Positions 1 through 9,402 are shown, counted from the first letter of the stretch. The stretch is DNA of 39,493 nt from Phycisphaerales bacterium (GCA_029260555.1 JAJDCZ010000023.1:1-39493), one strand, 5' to 3'. Numbers and translations are program-made. The notes: generated by a model from the letters alone, not told the origin.

Positions 1-1484
1 GAACTAAACGAACTCACCACCGGCCCCGGATCCACCGAAACCACCACCGGACCATCCAACCCAACAATCCGCAACGCCTCTGCAATATTCAATCGACCAC
101 CAGAAACCGTCTTGTTCTGCAAAGACGGCAATGGGTCAGAACTGTCTACGAGAATGTTGCGAATCTCTTCAGGCGAGATCTGAGGTGCAAAGCTGTTGAG
201 CAATGCAATAGCACCCGTAACCATGGGAGCGGCAAAGGAGGTTCCGCTGTTATAGCCATAGCCGCCACCGATGAAGGTTGTGAAGACCTCTGAACCGGGA
301 GCTGCAAAATCCACGCCCTGGGCGCCAAAGTTTGAAAAGCCCGAGATTGCATCGTTGTTGTCTGTTGATGCGACGGAGACAAGGCCCGGGAGTTCATAGC
401 CTGCTGGGAAGAAGGTGCGGTCCTGTTCATCGATGGGGTCGATATCCAGCCCGTTGTTTCCCGCAGCTGCAACGAATACGCCGCCGGAAGTGATGAATCT
501 TTGAATCGCATCTTTTTCTGCCTGCCGGAACACACCCACATCAACAGGAAGGAACGACCCATACGAGGCGTTGGCGGCAGCGATGTTGTGGCCAAGCTGA
601 CGCATTTGGGTGATGTAATCAATGGAGCCAACCGTAGCTGACAAAGGCAACAGCCCAAACTCATTGACAGCCCTGAGCGGAATAATCGATGTATTCCACG
701 CCACACCCGCCACGCCGATGCCGTTGTTGCCCACCGCTCCGATGACACCTGACACATTGGTGCCATGACCGTCGACATCATCGGGATTATTATCCAGAGC
801 ACCAAAGTCCCAACCATTGATGTCATCAACGAACCCGTTGCCATCATCATCAATGCCGTTACCGGGGATCTCGTTGGGGTTCTTCCATATATTGGCGACA
901 AGATCAGGGTGATCGACATCTATACCGGTGTCAATCACTGCGATGATGACATCCTGGCTCCCGATGGTGACATCCCACGCAGCACTTGAGTCGACATCAG
1001 CATCGATAGTGCCCTGACCGAGGAACGAAACCGGCTGGCCGGTGTTCTCGTGTTGCCACTGGCTGGTAAAAAATGGATCGTTGGGTATCGCGGTGGGTCT
1101 TGCTACTGAATCAGGCTCAACCGCCTTGATGAGGTTCAGGTTTGCGATGGCCTGATCGACAGCTGTTTCGTTGAGCACCGCAGAGGTGTTGAACTGAGCA
1201 AAGTAGCCTCGGCCGATGGACCTTATGGAATCCATGACCACGCCAAGGTTTGCAGCCAGTTGACGGGTGCTGTCGATTGCACCCTGCTCACCCAGTGCGC
1301 TCTCAAAGGTCACGACCCATGAGTTGGTCATGGTCTGGATCTCAGCCCCGTGCCATTGAATCACACTGGTGCCAATGTCGCTAAAGCTGTCGCCCGAGAG
1401 CAGCACACGCGGTTCGAGCGTTTCGAGTTTGATGGAAGTCGAGTCGGCTATGGACTGATTCAGACGATTGTGGCGATTCGCCAT
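1..1484 (-). CDS. Secreted subtilisin-like (S8) serine peptidase with LEPR-XLL N-terminus, C-terminus cut by the window edge
   Basis: Reading the minus strand from ATG at 1484 gives 494 codons without a stop to the window edge. Residues near 24-30 carry an LEPRVLLS motif, the LEPR-XLL tag that opens many large extracellular proteins in planctomycetes. A prodomain-like stretch follows, then the S8 catalytic domain: DTGID (Asp), GHGTNVSG (His), AAAGNNG (oxyanion Asn) and GTSFAAPMVTG (Ser). All triad residues are present, so it should be an active, exported endopeptidase. After the catalytic domain the chain goes into 'DGPVVVSVDPGPV', a likely start of a linker or repeat region lying outside the window. 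GGAG sits 8 nt before the chosen ATG. An in-frame ATG at 1592 would add 36 residues that look unlike a signal sequence, so I reject it. Substrate unknown; secretion is inferred from the family and the tag. Confidence 0.93.
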   Translation of the reverse strand, partial: MANRHNRLNQSIADSTSIKLETLEPRVLLSGDSFSDIGTSVIQWHGAEIQTMTNSWVVTFESALGEQGAIDSTRQLAANLGVVMDSIRSIGRGYFAQFNTSAVLNETAVDQAIANLNLIKAVEPDSVARPTAIPNDPFFTSQWQHENTGQPVSFLGQGTIDADVDSSAAWDVTIGSQDVIIAVIDTGIDVDHPDLVANIWKNPNEIPGNGIDDDGNGFVDDINGWDFGALDNNPDDVDGHGTNVSGVIGAVGNNGIGVAGVAWNTSIIPLRAVNEFGLLPLSATVGSIDYITQMRQLGHNIAAANASYGSFLPVDVGVFRQAEKDAIQRFITSGGVFVAAAGNNGLDIDPIDEQDRTFFPAGYELPGLVSVASTDNNDAISGFSNFGAQGVDFAAPGSEVFTTFIGGGYGYNSGTSFAAPMVTGAIALLNSFAPQISPEEIRNILVDSSDPLPSLQNKTVSGGRLNIAEALRIVGLDGPVVVSVDPGPVVSSFS

Positions 1485-1516
1485 GCCAGAGTCTCCAACG
1501 GTTGGTACTACGAGGG

Positions 1517-1541
1517 CATGGAACAAAGCGTTTGTTCCATG
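1517..1541. repeat. Perfect 25-bp inverted repeat upstream of the protease gene
   Basis: Two 11-nt arms, CATGGAACAAA and TTTGTTCCATG, are separated by GCG. The element lies 33 nt upstream of the protease start codon and 86 nt beyond the waaA stop. There is no T-run after it on either strand, so it is not a standard terminator. It could be an operator for a dimeric regulator or a stable hairpin in the protease 5' leader. A second short palindrome (CCAAC-G-GTTGG, 1495-1505) overlaps the ribosome-binding site. Confidence 0.6.
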
Positions 1542-1626
1542 AGTCAGCCTTGTGTGCCGCGCAGGGGGTACGCGGTGAACCCAAAGCTGCATCAGGCGCA
1601 CCTTGCGTCTGATACCCACCTCGTTG

Positions 1627-2922
1627 CTATTGTGACATGAATCTGGCGCCAGAGCAAGAGGCATCCGCCGGATCGTGCATAAGTTTTTTTATTTCGTGCT
1701 CATTGCCACCTGCCAGCGCCAAGAGCAGCCTGGCGTGTAACTGGCTGGCACCCTGGTGCTTGCAGATGCATGCCCGGCCTTTGGTGATCACATCTGATGC
1801 CCACTCAAAATCCGTACAAAGTTTGCCGAGTGTCGCTTTAAGGTTGTCTGTCGTGCTCTGGATGAGGCCGCCGCATTCTGTCAGAGCCTGGACGATGATG
1901 GCAAAATCTGCCACCGCCGGGCCGACGACCACAGGCTTGCCCAAGGCGATAGGCTCGATCGGATCTGACCCAAACTGATGGTTAAACGACCGTCCCACGA
2001 TGACAACATCTGCAAGTGCATAAGCAACAGCAAGCTCGCCGATGGTATCCAGCAGGAATCGATCGGTGCCCTGAACTCCTACATTCTGCTGTGTTCGCCT
2101 TTTACAACCGGGTAATGCTTGAGCAGCTTCACCAAAGCGTTCGGGCTTGCGAGGTGCGCATAAAAGTTGCACACCAGGGGGGCATGCATCGTGAAAAAGC
2201 TGTTCTTCGCCAGGACCTGTCGAACCTGCGACGATCAAAGGACGATCAGGATCAATACCCATCTGCTCACGCAGTTCGTCAGCGCCGGGCACCTGATCAA
2301 CCATCGCTACTGCATCCCACTTCATTGAGCCGGTCACAACACAACGGTCCGCAGGCAGCCCCAGCGAAACGAACCGCTCTGCATACGACTCGTCCTGCAC
2401 GCCCGCAATCTGTAGCGACCCGAACATGCGCGATACGAAAGGCCGAAATCTTGAATACCCTCGAAATGAGCGTGCACTCAGCCTGCCATTGATCACACAC
2501 ACCGGGATCTCTCGCTTTTTGCACACACCCAAAAAGTTCGGCCAGAGTTCAAGCTCGATCAGCCCCACCACATCAGGCTTTATGGCATCAAGAAACCGCC
2601 CCACGCTGGTCGAAAAATCCAAGGGATAACGCACCACCAAACACCGATCTGCAAAGAGAGCCCTGGCACGCTCAAGCCCGGTATCTGTGGTTGTTGCCAC
2701 GATCACACGGGCATGCTCGAGCAGCATTGGCACCAGCGTGCGCAGCGCATTGACCTCGCCCACGGAAACTGCGTGTAACAGCACACGCGGGCGATCGTCC
2801 TGAAATTGATCTTCAGGGACATCAATCGCCAGCCGATGCCGCCAGCCCCGGCGTGTCTTTCTCGCCCACCATGGGGACGAGGCTGCTGCCAGCACAAGAT
2901 AGATCGGGTCCAGCGCGTTCAA
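1627..2922 (-). CDS. waaA: 3-deoxy-D-manno-octulosonic acid (Kdo) transferase, WaaA/KdtA
   Basis: GT30 glycosyltransferase that transfers Kdo from CMP-Kdo to lipid A precursor at the inner membrane. Visible landmarks are the HAVSVGEV motif with the catalytic Glu, ELELWPN (family ETELWPN), INGRLSARSF, and the C-terminal nucleotide-sugar part with GRSF and DPIEPIALGKPVV. The frame stays open upstream to an ATG at 3006, but that codon lies inside the tRNA-Val gene, so translation cannot sensibly begin there. I chose TTG at 2922 (LNALDPIYLVL), preceded by AGGA at 11 nt. This gives 431 aa, normal for WaaA, though the start remains uncertain. kdsA at 9403-10254 makes the Kdo precursor, so the organism should make Kdo-containing LPS. 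Transcription may run through from the tRNA. Confidence 0.92.
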   Translation of the reverse strand: MNALDPIYLVLAAASSPWWARKTRRGWRHRLAIDVPEDQFQDDRPRVLLHAVSVGEVNALRTLVPMLLEHARVIVATTTDTGLERARALFADRCLVVRYPLDFSTSVGRFLDAIKPDVVGLIELELWPNFLGVCKKREIPVCVINGRLSARSFRGYSRFRPFVSRMFGSLQIAGVQDESYAERFVSLGLPADRCVVTGSMKWDAVAMVDQVPGADELREQMGIDPDRPLIVAGSTGPGEEQLFHDACPPGVQLLCAPRKPERFGEAAQALPGCKRRTQQNVGVQGTDRFLLDTIGELAVAYALADVVIVGRSFNHQFGSDPIEPIALGKPVVVGPAVADFAIIVQALTECGGLIQSTTDNLKATLGKLCTDFEWASDVITKGRACICKHQGASQLHARLLLALAGGNEHEIKKLMHDPADASCSGARFMSQ

Positions 2923-2947
2923 GCGGTGTTGATTCCTGTCAAGAAAA

Positions 2948-3021
2948 TGGGCGGGCCGGGACTCGAACCCGGGACCGCTCGGATGTAACCCGAAAGCTCT
3001 GGCCAACTGAGCTACCCGCCC
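2948..3021 (-). tRNA. tRNA-Val (anticodon TAC)
   Basis: A full 74-nt cloverleaf can be drawn on the minus strand. The acceptor stem is GGGCGGG/CCCGCCC with discriminator A. The D-arm is GCTC/GAGC with AGTTGGCCA in the loop. The anticodon stem is TTCGG/CCGAG with loop GTTACAT, and the T-arm is CCGGG/CCCGG with loop TTCGAGT. U33 fixes the anticodon as UAC, hence valine; A73, A35 and C36 agree with valine identity. G at position 32 is unusual (normally a pyrimidine) and could wobble with U38. CCA is not encoded. The 3' end lies 25 nt before the waaA start, so the two may share a transcript. Confidence 0.9.
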
Positions 3022-3147
3022 AAGGTATTCAGATGCTGCCTGACAATAGCTCTACTGAACTGCGACCGTTACCAGGCGCTCTTGGATTCGTAAAGACTGC
3101 CAAACATATCTGGCTATACAAGTATTGGCGCCAAGAGGCTGCCAAGC

Positions 3148-5685
3148 TCACTCTTCAAGAGAATCCAGCATCACCGCACAGTCAATCACCGTCATGTGCG
3201 AGTAGGCTTGAGGGACATTGCCAAGCGACCGTTTCGTCTTGGGACCATATTCTTCAGAGAGAAGCCCGGTCTTTCCCGCAAGCTCCAGCATCTGGTAAAA
3301 AAGCTCCAAAGCCTGGCTGTGCCTGCCTGTTAAAGCCAATGCCTGGATCAACCATCCCGTACACAGATGAAACCCGCCTTCGGTGCCCGGCAATCCATCT
3401 TCATACCGATAGCGATAAACCGTAGGCCCGAGCTTCAAGCCTTCTGTAATCCGATCCACCGTACTGAGAAAACGCTGATCACTGGGATCGATCAACCCGC
3501 GCAAGCCGATCTCCAGCACCGCAGCATCAAGATCATCCATCTCATACGCAGCTGTGAAAGCACCAACACGCTGGTTGTATCCCTGCTCTAGCACATCCGC
3601 TGCGATGGTGTCGCGAAGCGTGATCCAGTCATCGCGCTGCTGACCCATGAACCCTTGTGCGATGCGGATCGCCCGATCTACCGTTGTCCAGCACATGACC
3701 TTGGAATGCACATGATGCCTGCGCGCAAGCCTGACCTCCCAGATCCCATGGTCCGGCTCATGCCAGCGTCTTTGCACCGCAAGCACCATTGCTTCAACCA
3801 GTCGCCAGTGCTCGCTGGAAAGCGGTGCACCGCGAAGAAACAAATCATGTACCAGCTCTACGATGGGTCCAAACACATCAAGCTGAACCTGCCTGGATGC
3901 AGCGTTTCCCACACGCACCGGCCTGGACCCGCGATACCCGCTGAGTTCGCCGATTTCTCCCTCTGATCCCAGCATGCCCCCCGTGACTGTATAAAGCGGA
4001 CACAATCGCTCGGGTGATTCGTGCTTGTCCACCACACCCAGAACCCAGTCCAGAAAACCCATGGCTTCAGAGTTTGAACCAAGCCTGACCAGACTCGATG
4101 CGCTCATCGAGGCATCTCTGAGCCAGCAGAAGCGATAATCCCAGTTCCGCACCCCGCCAATATGCTCAGGCAGACTTGTGGTGCCCGCAGCCAGAATGCT
4201 ACCACTGGGACCATGCGTCAAACCTTTAAGAACCATCGCACTCTGACGAACAAACTTCTGCTCAATGCTGGGCAGCTTGAGTCCATCTGACCATTGCTCC
4301 CATACCTTGAGCGTCTCAGCCCGGCGCTCTGGCTCATGATTCATCGAAGCATTCAGGTTCCCCGTGCCATACCTCAACACCAGAACCAGAGGCTCATCAC
4401 CCAGCCGAACCGTGGCTGTAGCGCGATGATGCTTTCCCTCTGAATGAATCGTCCATGCAACACCAGGCGAGCGCAGCACGATGGGGTCCAGCGTTCCCTC
4501 GATCACCAGTCCAAAATCTTTAACAATGATCTGCGTGGGGTCTCTGCCAAAGTCCAGCCGAGGCGAAAAATCGATCCGAACTTCGCCTTGCCCCTTGATC
4601 ACGCGCGTCAGATCGGTTCGCCCGGCGCGTTGATCGCCCCGCCCCCCTGAACAATCAAGATAATCCGTCACGGTAAACCCGGACCAGCGCGTCTCAAGCA
4701 CAAACGAGTTGCCCACATATGCCTGATCGATCGGCTTTGACCCGTCATCTGCCTCAATCGAGAACTGCCCAGCGGTGGGTCCACCCAGGAGCGATGCAAA
4801 GAGCGCTGGCGAATCCGCCCGGGGCGCACAAAGCCAGCAAACACTGGCTTCAGGCGTAACCAGCGCCAGTGTTCTGCGATCGCTGAGCATCGAATGCTCC
4901 TCGATCGGCACAGCATGAGCACCTGTCACCCACGCAGCGCGAAGCTCGCAAAGCCTTGCAAGCACTTGCGCTACCTCGTGCGGATTATCGACACGATGCC
5001 GGGCGACAGATTCCCCTCCTCCCACCTTGATGCCGATGTCCGGGCCATGAAGCGTGGCAAAGGCATCTTCATCAGTCACATCATCGCCAAAGAAGATGGC
5101 TGCGGACGCCCCCATGCGGTGCCTCAGCGTTTCAAGCGCTACACCCTTGTTGGTATCAACGACCGACAGCTCAACAACCATCTTCCCATGGCGAACATGC
5201 ACACCCTGATTCATCGTCCCCGCAAACCCCGCGTAGACCTCTTCAAGCGCCTGCCTGGCCATCTGGGCATCAACATTGCGATAATGAAACGCAACACTGG
5301 CGGGTTTTTTTTCCACGAGAAAGCCATTGCCCACCGAAGCGATTTTTTCGAGCTGTTCTGCGACGCGGTGCAGCAGGTGTGTTGATTCTGGCGCAAGTGA
5401 TGCTGCAAAGTCGGGATCAAACTCGCTGCCATGACTTCCCACCAGATGGACGCCTTCAGGTTCGCCGGTCAGAGCTGCAAGATCCCGCAACGATCGCCCC
5501 GAGATCACCGCCACATGAGTCTGAGGCAGCTCTGCCAGCGTCTGAATCGCCACCATCGCTTCACGATGAGGCTTTGCCAGCGCAGGATCACTGACGATGG
5601 GGCTGAGTGTGCCGTCGTAGTCCGTCGCCACCAGCAGGATGGGGCTCTGGGCAATAAGTTGTAGTTGTGCATCAAGTGTGCTCAC
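3148..5685 (-). CDS. Fusion protein: trehalose-6-phosphate phosphatase (OtsB) + GH15 glycoside hydrolase
   Basis: 845 aa. Residues about 1-245 are a HAD phosphatase of the OtsB type: DYDGTLSP with nucleophile D22 and D24, VAVISGRS, NKGVALETL, and GDDVTDEDAF. Residues about 260-845 form a complete GH15 (glucoamylase/trehalase) module. It has an N-terminal beta-sandwich region, NWDYRFCWLRDAS, GIWEVR (candidate general acid Glu), HSKVMCW and LLSEEYGP (candidate general base Glu), ending in GNVPQAYSHMTVI. The phosphatase would convert the trehalose-6-P made by the neighbouring OtsA to trehalose. GH15 enzymes include trehalases and glucoamylases, so the fused hydrolase could recycle trehalose or act on another alpha-glucoside. 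The start is GTG, overlapping the otsA stop by 4 nt (GTGA), so the genes are translationally coupled. No signal peptide is seen; cytoplasmic. Confidence 0.92.
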   Translation of the reverse strand: MSTLDAQLQLIAQSPILLVATDYDGTLSPIVSDPALAKPHREAMVAIQTLAELPQTHVAVISGRSLRDLAALTGEPEGVHLVGSHGSEFDPDFAASLAPESTHLLHRVAEQLEKIASVGNGFLVEKKPASVAFHYRNVDAQMARQALEEVYAGFAGTMNQGVHVRHGKMVVELSVVDTNKGVALETLRHRMGASAAIFFGDDVTDEDAFATLHGPDIGIKVGGGESVARHRVDNPHEVAQVLARLCELRAAWVTGAHAVPIEEHSMLSDRRTLALVTPEASVCWLCAPRADSPALFASLLGGPTAGQFSIEADDGSKPIDQAYVGNSFVLETRWSGFTVTDYLDCSGGRGDQRAGRTDLTRVIKGQGEVRIDFSPRLDFGRDPTQIIVKDFGLVIEGTLDPIVLRSPGVAWTIHSEGKHHRATATVRLGDEPLVLVLRYGTGNLNASMNHEPERRAETLKVWEQWSDGLKLPSIEQKFVRQSAMVLKGLTHGPSGSILAAGTTSLPEHIGGVRNWDYRFCWLRDASMSASSLVRLGSNSEAMGFLDWVLGVVDKHESPERLCPLYTVTGGMLGSEGEIGELSGYRGSRPVRVGNAASRQVQLDVFGPIVELVHDLFLRGAPLSSEHWRLVEAMVLAVQRRWHEPDHGIWEVRLARRHHVHSKVMCWTTVDRAIRIAQGFMGQQRDDWITLRDTIAADVLEQGYNQRVGAFTAAYEMDDLDAAVLEIGLRGLIDPSDQRFLSTVDRITEGLKLGPTVYRYRYEDGLPGTEGGFHLCTGWLIQALALTGRHSQALELFYQMLELAGKTGLLSEEYGPKTKRSLGNVPQAYSHMTVIDCAVMLDSLEE

Positions 5686-7067
5686 CCGGCAAGTGCTCCT
5701 AAAAATGAATCTGCCCAGCTATATACATCGTTTCGTGCCAGCGCCCGCCTGAGCCCAGCCATCTTTTTGCGTAACGCTTTGGGGTCCATGGAAAGAGCCA
5801 TCTCAAACGATGATGACAGCCCGTCAATATCATGAGGGTTGACCATTATCGCGTCTGAGCTCATTTCATGAGCAGCACCGGCAAACTCGCTGAGAATCAA
5901 ACACCCGTCGCCGTCAATCCGAGAAGCGACATATTCCTTGGCAACCAGGTTCATCCCGTCTCGCAAAGGCGTCACAACCGCAGTATCTGCCGTCCGGTAA
6001 TACGCGACCAGCTCATCAAATGGCAGACTGCGATACAGGTAATGAACCGCCAGGTATCCCGGCTCAGCAAACTCGCCATTGATTCGGCCCACCTGCTGTT
6101 CCACTCGCGAGCGGATTTCTGCATAATCCGCCACGATCTCCCGGCTCGGCACCGCCACCTGAACCATGACACAATCTCGAACCGTGTATTTCTTTTTGCT
6201 GAGCAAATCGTGATACGCCCGAAGGCGAACATCAATCCCCTTGGTGTAGTCAAGTCGATCAACCCCCAGAAACACATGCCGGTCGCCATGCATCAACTCG
6301 CTGCGCAGCCTCGCATGGCGCTCACACACACCGGGCGATTGTGCCAGCGACTCTACAGCATCAACATCAATCGAGATCGGATACGCAGCGACTCGAATCT
6401 CCCTCCCATTGTAAACCAGCGCCTCGTCAGTCCCTCGAGCAGATGTAAACTGACGAGCCGCCCGGGAAAAGTTCGCAGCACCGCGCCGTGTCTGAAACCC
6501 GATCACATCTGCGCCCAGCAACCCTTCAAGAACCTGCTGACGCCAGGGCAGATGCTCAAAGAGTTCGTGAGGCGGAAAAGGTATATGCAGGAAAAAACCG
6601 ATCCGGGCTTTGGGACATCGCTCTCGAATCATGCCGGGCACGAGCTGAAGCTGATAATCATGAACCCACACCATGTCCCGAGGCTTCATCGCTGAAGCTG
6701 CTGCTGCTGCAAATATCTCATTCACCTCAATGTAAGGCCACCACCACCGACGCATGAACCTCGGCGTTCGCAATGCATCGTGATACAAAGGCCAGAGTGT
6801 CTCATTGGAAAAGCCGTAGTAAAACGAATCCAGCGCTTCCTGATTCAACGAAACGGGATGCACATGGTATCCATCATGCTCAAATGGTCTTGGAGCGCGA
6901 CCCTCATCGCCTGCCCAGCCCACCCAGGTGCCTCCGGTATCTTGAATGACAGGAGTAATGGCAGACACCAGCCCGCCCGGGCTTGTTTGCCATTGATTGG
7001 GACCTCGGGTTTTGACGCGTTTGACGGGCAAACGATTGGCAACCACGACCAGACGACTCTTTGCCAC
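5682..7067 (-). CDS. otsA: Alpha,alpha-trehalose-6-phosphate synthase (OtsA)
   Basis: GT20 enzyme, 461 aa (E. coli OtsA 474), making trehalose-6-phosphate from an NDP-glucose donor and glucose-6-phosphate in the cytoplasm. Motifs are [11 protein letters not shown] at the N-terminus, [36 protein letters not shown], and C-terminal EYVASR with [13 protein letters not shown]. It starts at GTG 7067, with a strong GGAGG 7 nt upstream that decides the start. Its stop overlaps the start of the otsB-GH15 fusion. The ABC exporter genes end 69 nt upstream in the same direction. Likely role: osmotic or stress protectant synthesis. Confidence 0.96.
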   Translation of the reverse strand: MAKSRLVVVANRLPVKRVKTRGPNQWQTSPGGLVSAITPVIQDTGGTWVGWAGDEGRAPRPFEHDGYHVHPVSLNQEALDSFYYGFSNETLWPLYHDALRTPRFMRRWWWPYIEVNEIFAAAAASAMKPRDMVWVHDYQLQLVPGMIRERCPKARIGFFLHIPFPPHELFEHLPWRQQVLEGLLGADVIGFQTRRGAANFSRAARQFTSARGTDEALVYNGREIRVAAYPISIDVDAVESLAQSPGVCERHARLRSELMHGDRHVFLGVDRLDYTKGIDVRLRAYHDLLSKKKYTVRDCVMVQVAVPSREIVADYAEIRSRVEQQVGRINGEFAEPGYLAVHYLYRSLPFDELVAYYRTADTAVVTPLRDGMNLVAKEYVASRIDGDGCLILSEFAGAAHEMSSDAIMVNPHDIDGLSSSFEMALSMDPKALRKKMAGLRRALARNDVYSWADSFLGALAG

Positions 7068-7136
7068 GAAATGCCTCCATGGATCAGTAGACTTTCAAAC
7101 CTGCGAGAAACTCACCTGAATCAACCAGACAAATCC

Positions 7137-8459
7137 TCACTTGCCCATGATACGAAATATTCGAGAGCCAAGAACAAAGCATCCCAGCCCGATCCCCAGA
7201 AGCACACCACAAGGCAGCAACATCTCCTGCACGGTAAAACGCCGCCACACCGCCCCCTCGAGCGCCAGAATCGACCACTTGATCGGACTGATTGATGCAA
7301 ACTGCCTAAGCGATTCAGGCATGAACTCCAAAGGCATCATCGCCCCGCCAAGCATGCCCAGAATCAAAAGCACCGCCCAGCCAATCCCCCCGGCAGACCG
7401 CTCGGTCCTTCCCAGAACTGAAAGCAGCATCATGATCCCCACAAAACCAACAGACACACTCAAGATCGCTACCAGCAACATCAAAAACGAGTGAATCTTT
7501 ATACCCATTATCAATACACCGACTGCGATCAACATCGCAGCGACAAGTGTGGTAGCAATAAAACACGCCAGCGCCTTGCTTGCCAGAATCGTCGTCCAGG
7601 AAATCGGTGCCACTCGCAATCTCATCAGCGTGCCATTGGTCCGCTCGGTGACAAGTGAGATTCCAAAGCTGGCAGCACACCCCATCACCCCCCACACAAT
7701 TGCCTGTGGAAATGTAATCTGAAACGCGCTGTCAAGATTGCTGGGGTTCTCGTCTTTGCTGGCCCGCACCACATCAACCCTTTCTATCGCAAAAGGCTGA
7801 AACCCGCCTGAAGAACCTGTCGATGATTCACCATTTTGAGCAAATGTCTGTGTGTTTGGCAGCTCGGTATAAAATCGATCCACGCTTTTCAAAAACGGCA
7901 CCATCAAAAACTTGAATGCGGGTTCTATGTCCGGATCTTTCTGAATACTGCTGAGCGTATCGGCAACCGTTGATCGCATACGCTTAGAATCATTGAACAG
8001 CGTGCCAAAGCCGCTCATGAGTTTTTCCATCAGCAATCCCTGGATCATCGATGCCTGCATGCTCCTGCCCGGATCAATGCCAAGCTCTATCGCCTCGCTT
8101 GCACCAACAAAGGGGTTGGAAAGTGTCTTGCCAAAGCCTTCAGGAAAAACGATCATAGCGCTTCGGCTTCCCTTGCGAACCAGATCCTCAGCCTCAACCC
8201 TGCTCTGGGCGACCAACACATCAAACTTTTCGTCCTGCTTGAGCTCTTCCACGAAAGCCTGGGACTCTGACGAATCGTCGTTATTCACCACCACCACTCG
8301 GATGCCTCGCACCTGAGCATCCGAACTGCTCATGCCGGACATGATGTATCCAAAGAATGTCGCATAAAGCAATGGAAACACGACAGCAAAAAACAAACCC
8401 GAACGGTCTCGCACCAACAGCTTCAAGTCTTTCCTGGCCAGTGCCCAAATCGTACCCAT
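7137..8459 (-). CDS. ABC-2 type transporter permease
   Basis: 440 aa membrane protein of the ABC-2 exporter class with the standard layout. One transmembrane segment comes near residues 17-38 after the ARKDLKLLVRDRSG start. A large extracytoplasmic domain of roughly 200 residues follows, containing DNDDSSES-like and SMIQGLLMEKLMSG stretches. A cluster of about five transmembrane segments closes the protein, preceded by ERTNGTLMRLRVAP, the typical cytoplasmic loop that contacts the ATPase. The ATG shares one base with the TGA of the ATPase gene upstream (TGATG), so both subunits are made together. Substrate cannot be told from sequence; relatives export drugs, lipids or envelope components. 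Confidence 0.93.
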   Translation of the reverse strand: MGTIWALARKDLKLLVRDRSGLFFAVVFPLLYATFFGYIMSGMSSSDAQVRGIRVVVVNNDDSSESQAFVEELKQDEKFDVLVAQSRVEAEDLVRKGSRSAMIVFPEGFGKTLSNPFVGASEAIELGIDPGRSMQASMIQGLLMEKLMSGFGTLFNDSKRMRSTVADTLSSIQKDPDIEPAFKFLMVPFLKSVDRFYTELPNTQTFAQNGESSTGSSGGFQPFAIERVDVVRASKDENPSNLDSAFQITFPQAIVWGVMGCAASFGISLVTERTNGTLMRLRVAPISWTTILASKALACFIATTLVAAMLIAVGVLIMGIKIHSFLMLLVAILSVSVGFVGIMMLLSVLGRTERSAGGIGWAVLLILGMLGGAMMPLEFMPESLRQFASISPIKWSILALEGAVWRRFTVQEMLLPCGVLLGIGLGCFVLGSRIFRIMGK

Positions 8460-9313
8460 CAGTCTCGCAGGCTCCTTCCTGTCAGATTCAAGAACACCGA
8501 CTCAAGACTGGGACGATCCAGCGTAAAACTCGTCGGCCGATCTGACCCGTCTCCAGCCATCAGCCTTGCCAGATCTGAAAGTGGATCATCCGTCTGGATC
8601 ACACGCTGATTCTGACTTGTCCTGATCGTCAGCTCTGCCTGTCCCCCATGGGCTTTAATCAGATTGTCCACCGTATCAAGTGCAATAACCTTGCCCTGAT
8701 CCATAATCGCAACCCGATCGCAAAGCCTTTCAGCCTCTTCCATGTAATGTGTTGTGTAAATCACGGTGCAGCCTCGCTCTCGCAGATCCGTCACGAGCTG
8801 AAAGATCGCATTGCGTGATTGCGGATCAACACCCGCGGTAGGCTCATCCATGAGTGTGATGTCGGGTTCGTGGATAATCGCGCACGCCAGATTAAGACGG
8901 CGTTTCATCCCGCCACTGAACCCCCCAACCCGATCCCCCGCCCGATCGCTGAGCGTCACAAACTCAAGCACCCGCATCACAGCATTGTGAAGTTCCGCAC
9001 CCGCCAGCCCATAGAGCCGACCAAAGAGCAGCAAGTTTTCCCTGGCTGTCAGATCGTCGTAGAGCGCAAGTGCTTGTGGAGCCACACCCAGCCCCTTGCG
9101 AACCGCTGGGTCCGTCGGCGAACCCTCGCCATTGATCTGGATCGTGCCCCGATCAGGATCTACCAGACCCACAGCCATCGAGATTGTCGTCGTCTTGCCC
9201 GCCCCATTTGGCCCCAGCAATCCAAAAACCTCACCCTTTTTGATTTCAAGAGTCAAATCATCGACCGCACAGATCGAGACATAAGTCTTGCTTATATTCT
9301 GAAAGTTGAGCAT
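8459..9313 (-). CDS. ABC transporter ATP-binding protein
   Basis: 284 aa nucleotide-binding subunit with all motifs intact: Walker A GPNGAGKTT, Q-loop in GVAPQ, signature FSGGM, Walker B ITLMDEP, D-loop AGVD and switch His in YTTHYMEEAE. It is a CcmA/DrrA-type ATPase that pairs with the ABC-2 permease starting at its stop codon. The short C-terminal tail ends in SLESVFLNLTGRSLRD, as in this subfamily. It is the first gene of the leftward block, and its promoter must lie in the 89 nt shared with divergent kdsA. Confidence 0.96.
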   Translation of the reverse strand: MLNFQNISKTYVSICAVDDLTLEIKKGEVFGLLGPNGAGKTTTISMAVGLVDPDRGTIQINGEGSPTDPAVRKGLGVAPQALALYDDLTARENLLLFGRLYGLAGAELHNAVMRVLEFVTLSDRAGDRVGGFSGGMKRRLNLACAIIHEPDITLMDEPTAGVDPQSRNAIFQLVTDLRERGCTVIYTTHYMEEAERLCDRVAIMDQGKVIALDTVDNLIKAHGGQAELTIRTSQNQRVIQTDDPLSDLARLMAGDGSDRPTSFTLDRPSLESVFLNLTGRSLRD

Positions 9314-9402
9314 CTGTGTGTATTTGTGACTCTTCCCTGAGGTTTGTCAATCTCCTTGAGATTTGTATCGGCTTGATTTCACATTAATACCTACACTTTG
9401 TC

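Noticed and set aside
146..919. 257-aa open frame on the minus strand
   Set aside because: It is a shadow: the neighbouring frame encodes the S8 peptidase with an intact catalytic triad.
1517..1541. LexA (SOS) box reading of the palindrome
   Set aside because: The GAAC and GTTC half-sites are 9 nt apart rather than 4 as in the Bacillus-type box, so no match.
2923..3006. Upstream extension of waaA to ATG 3006
   Set aside because: This stretch includes the tRNA-Val gene and encodes nothing like a WaaA N-terminus.
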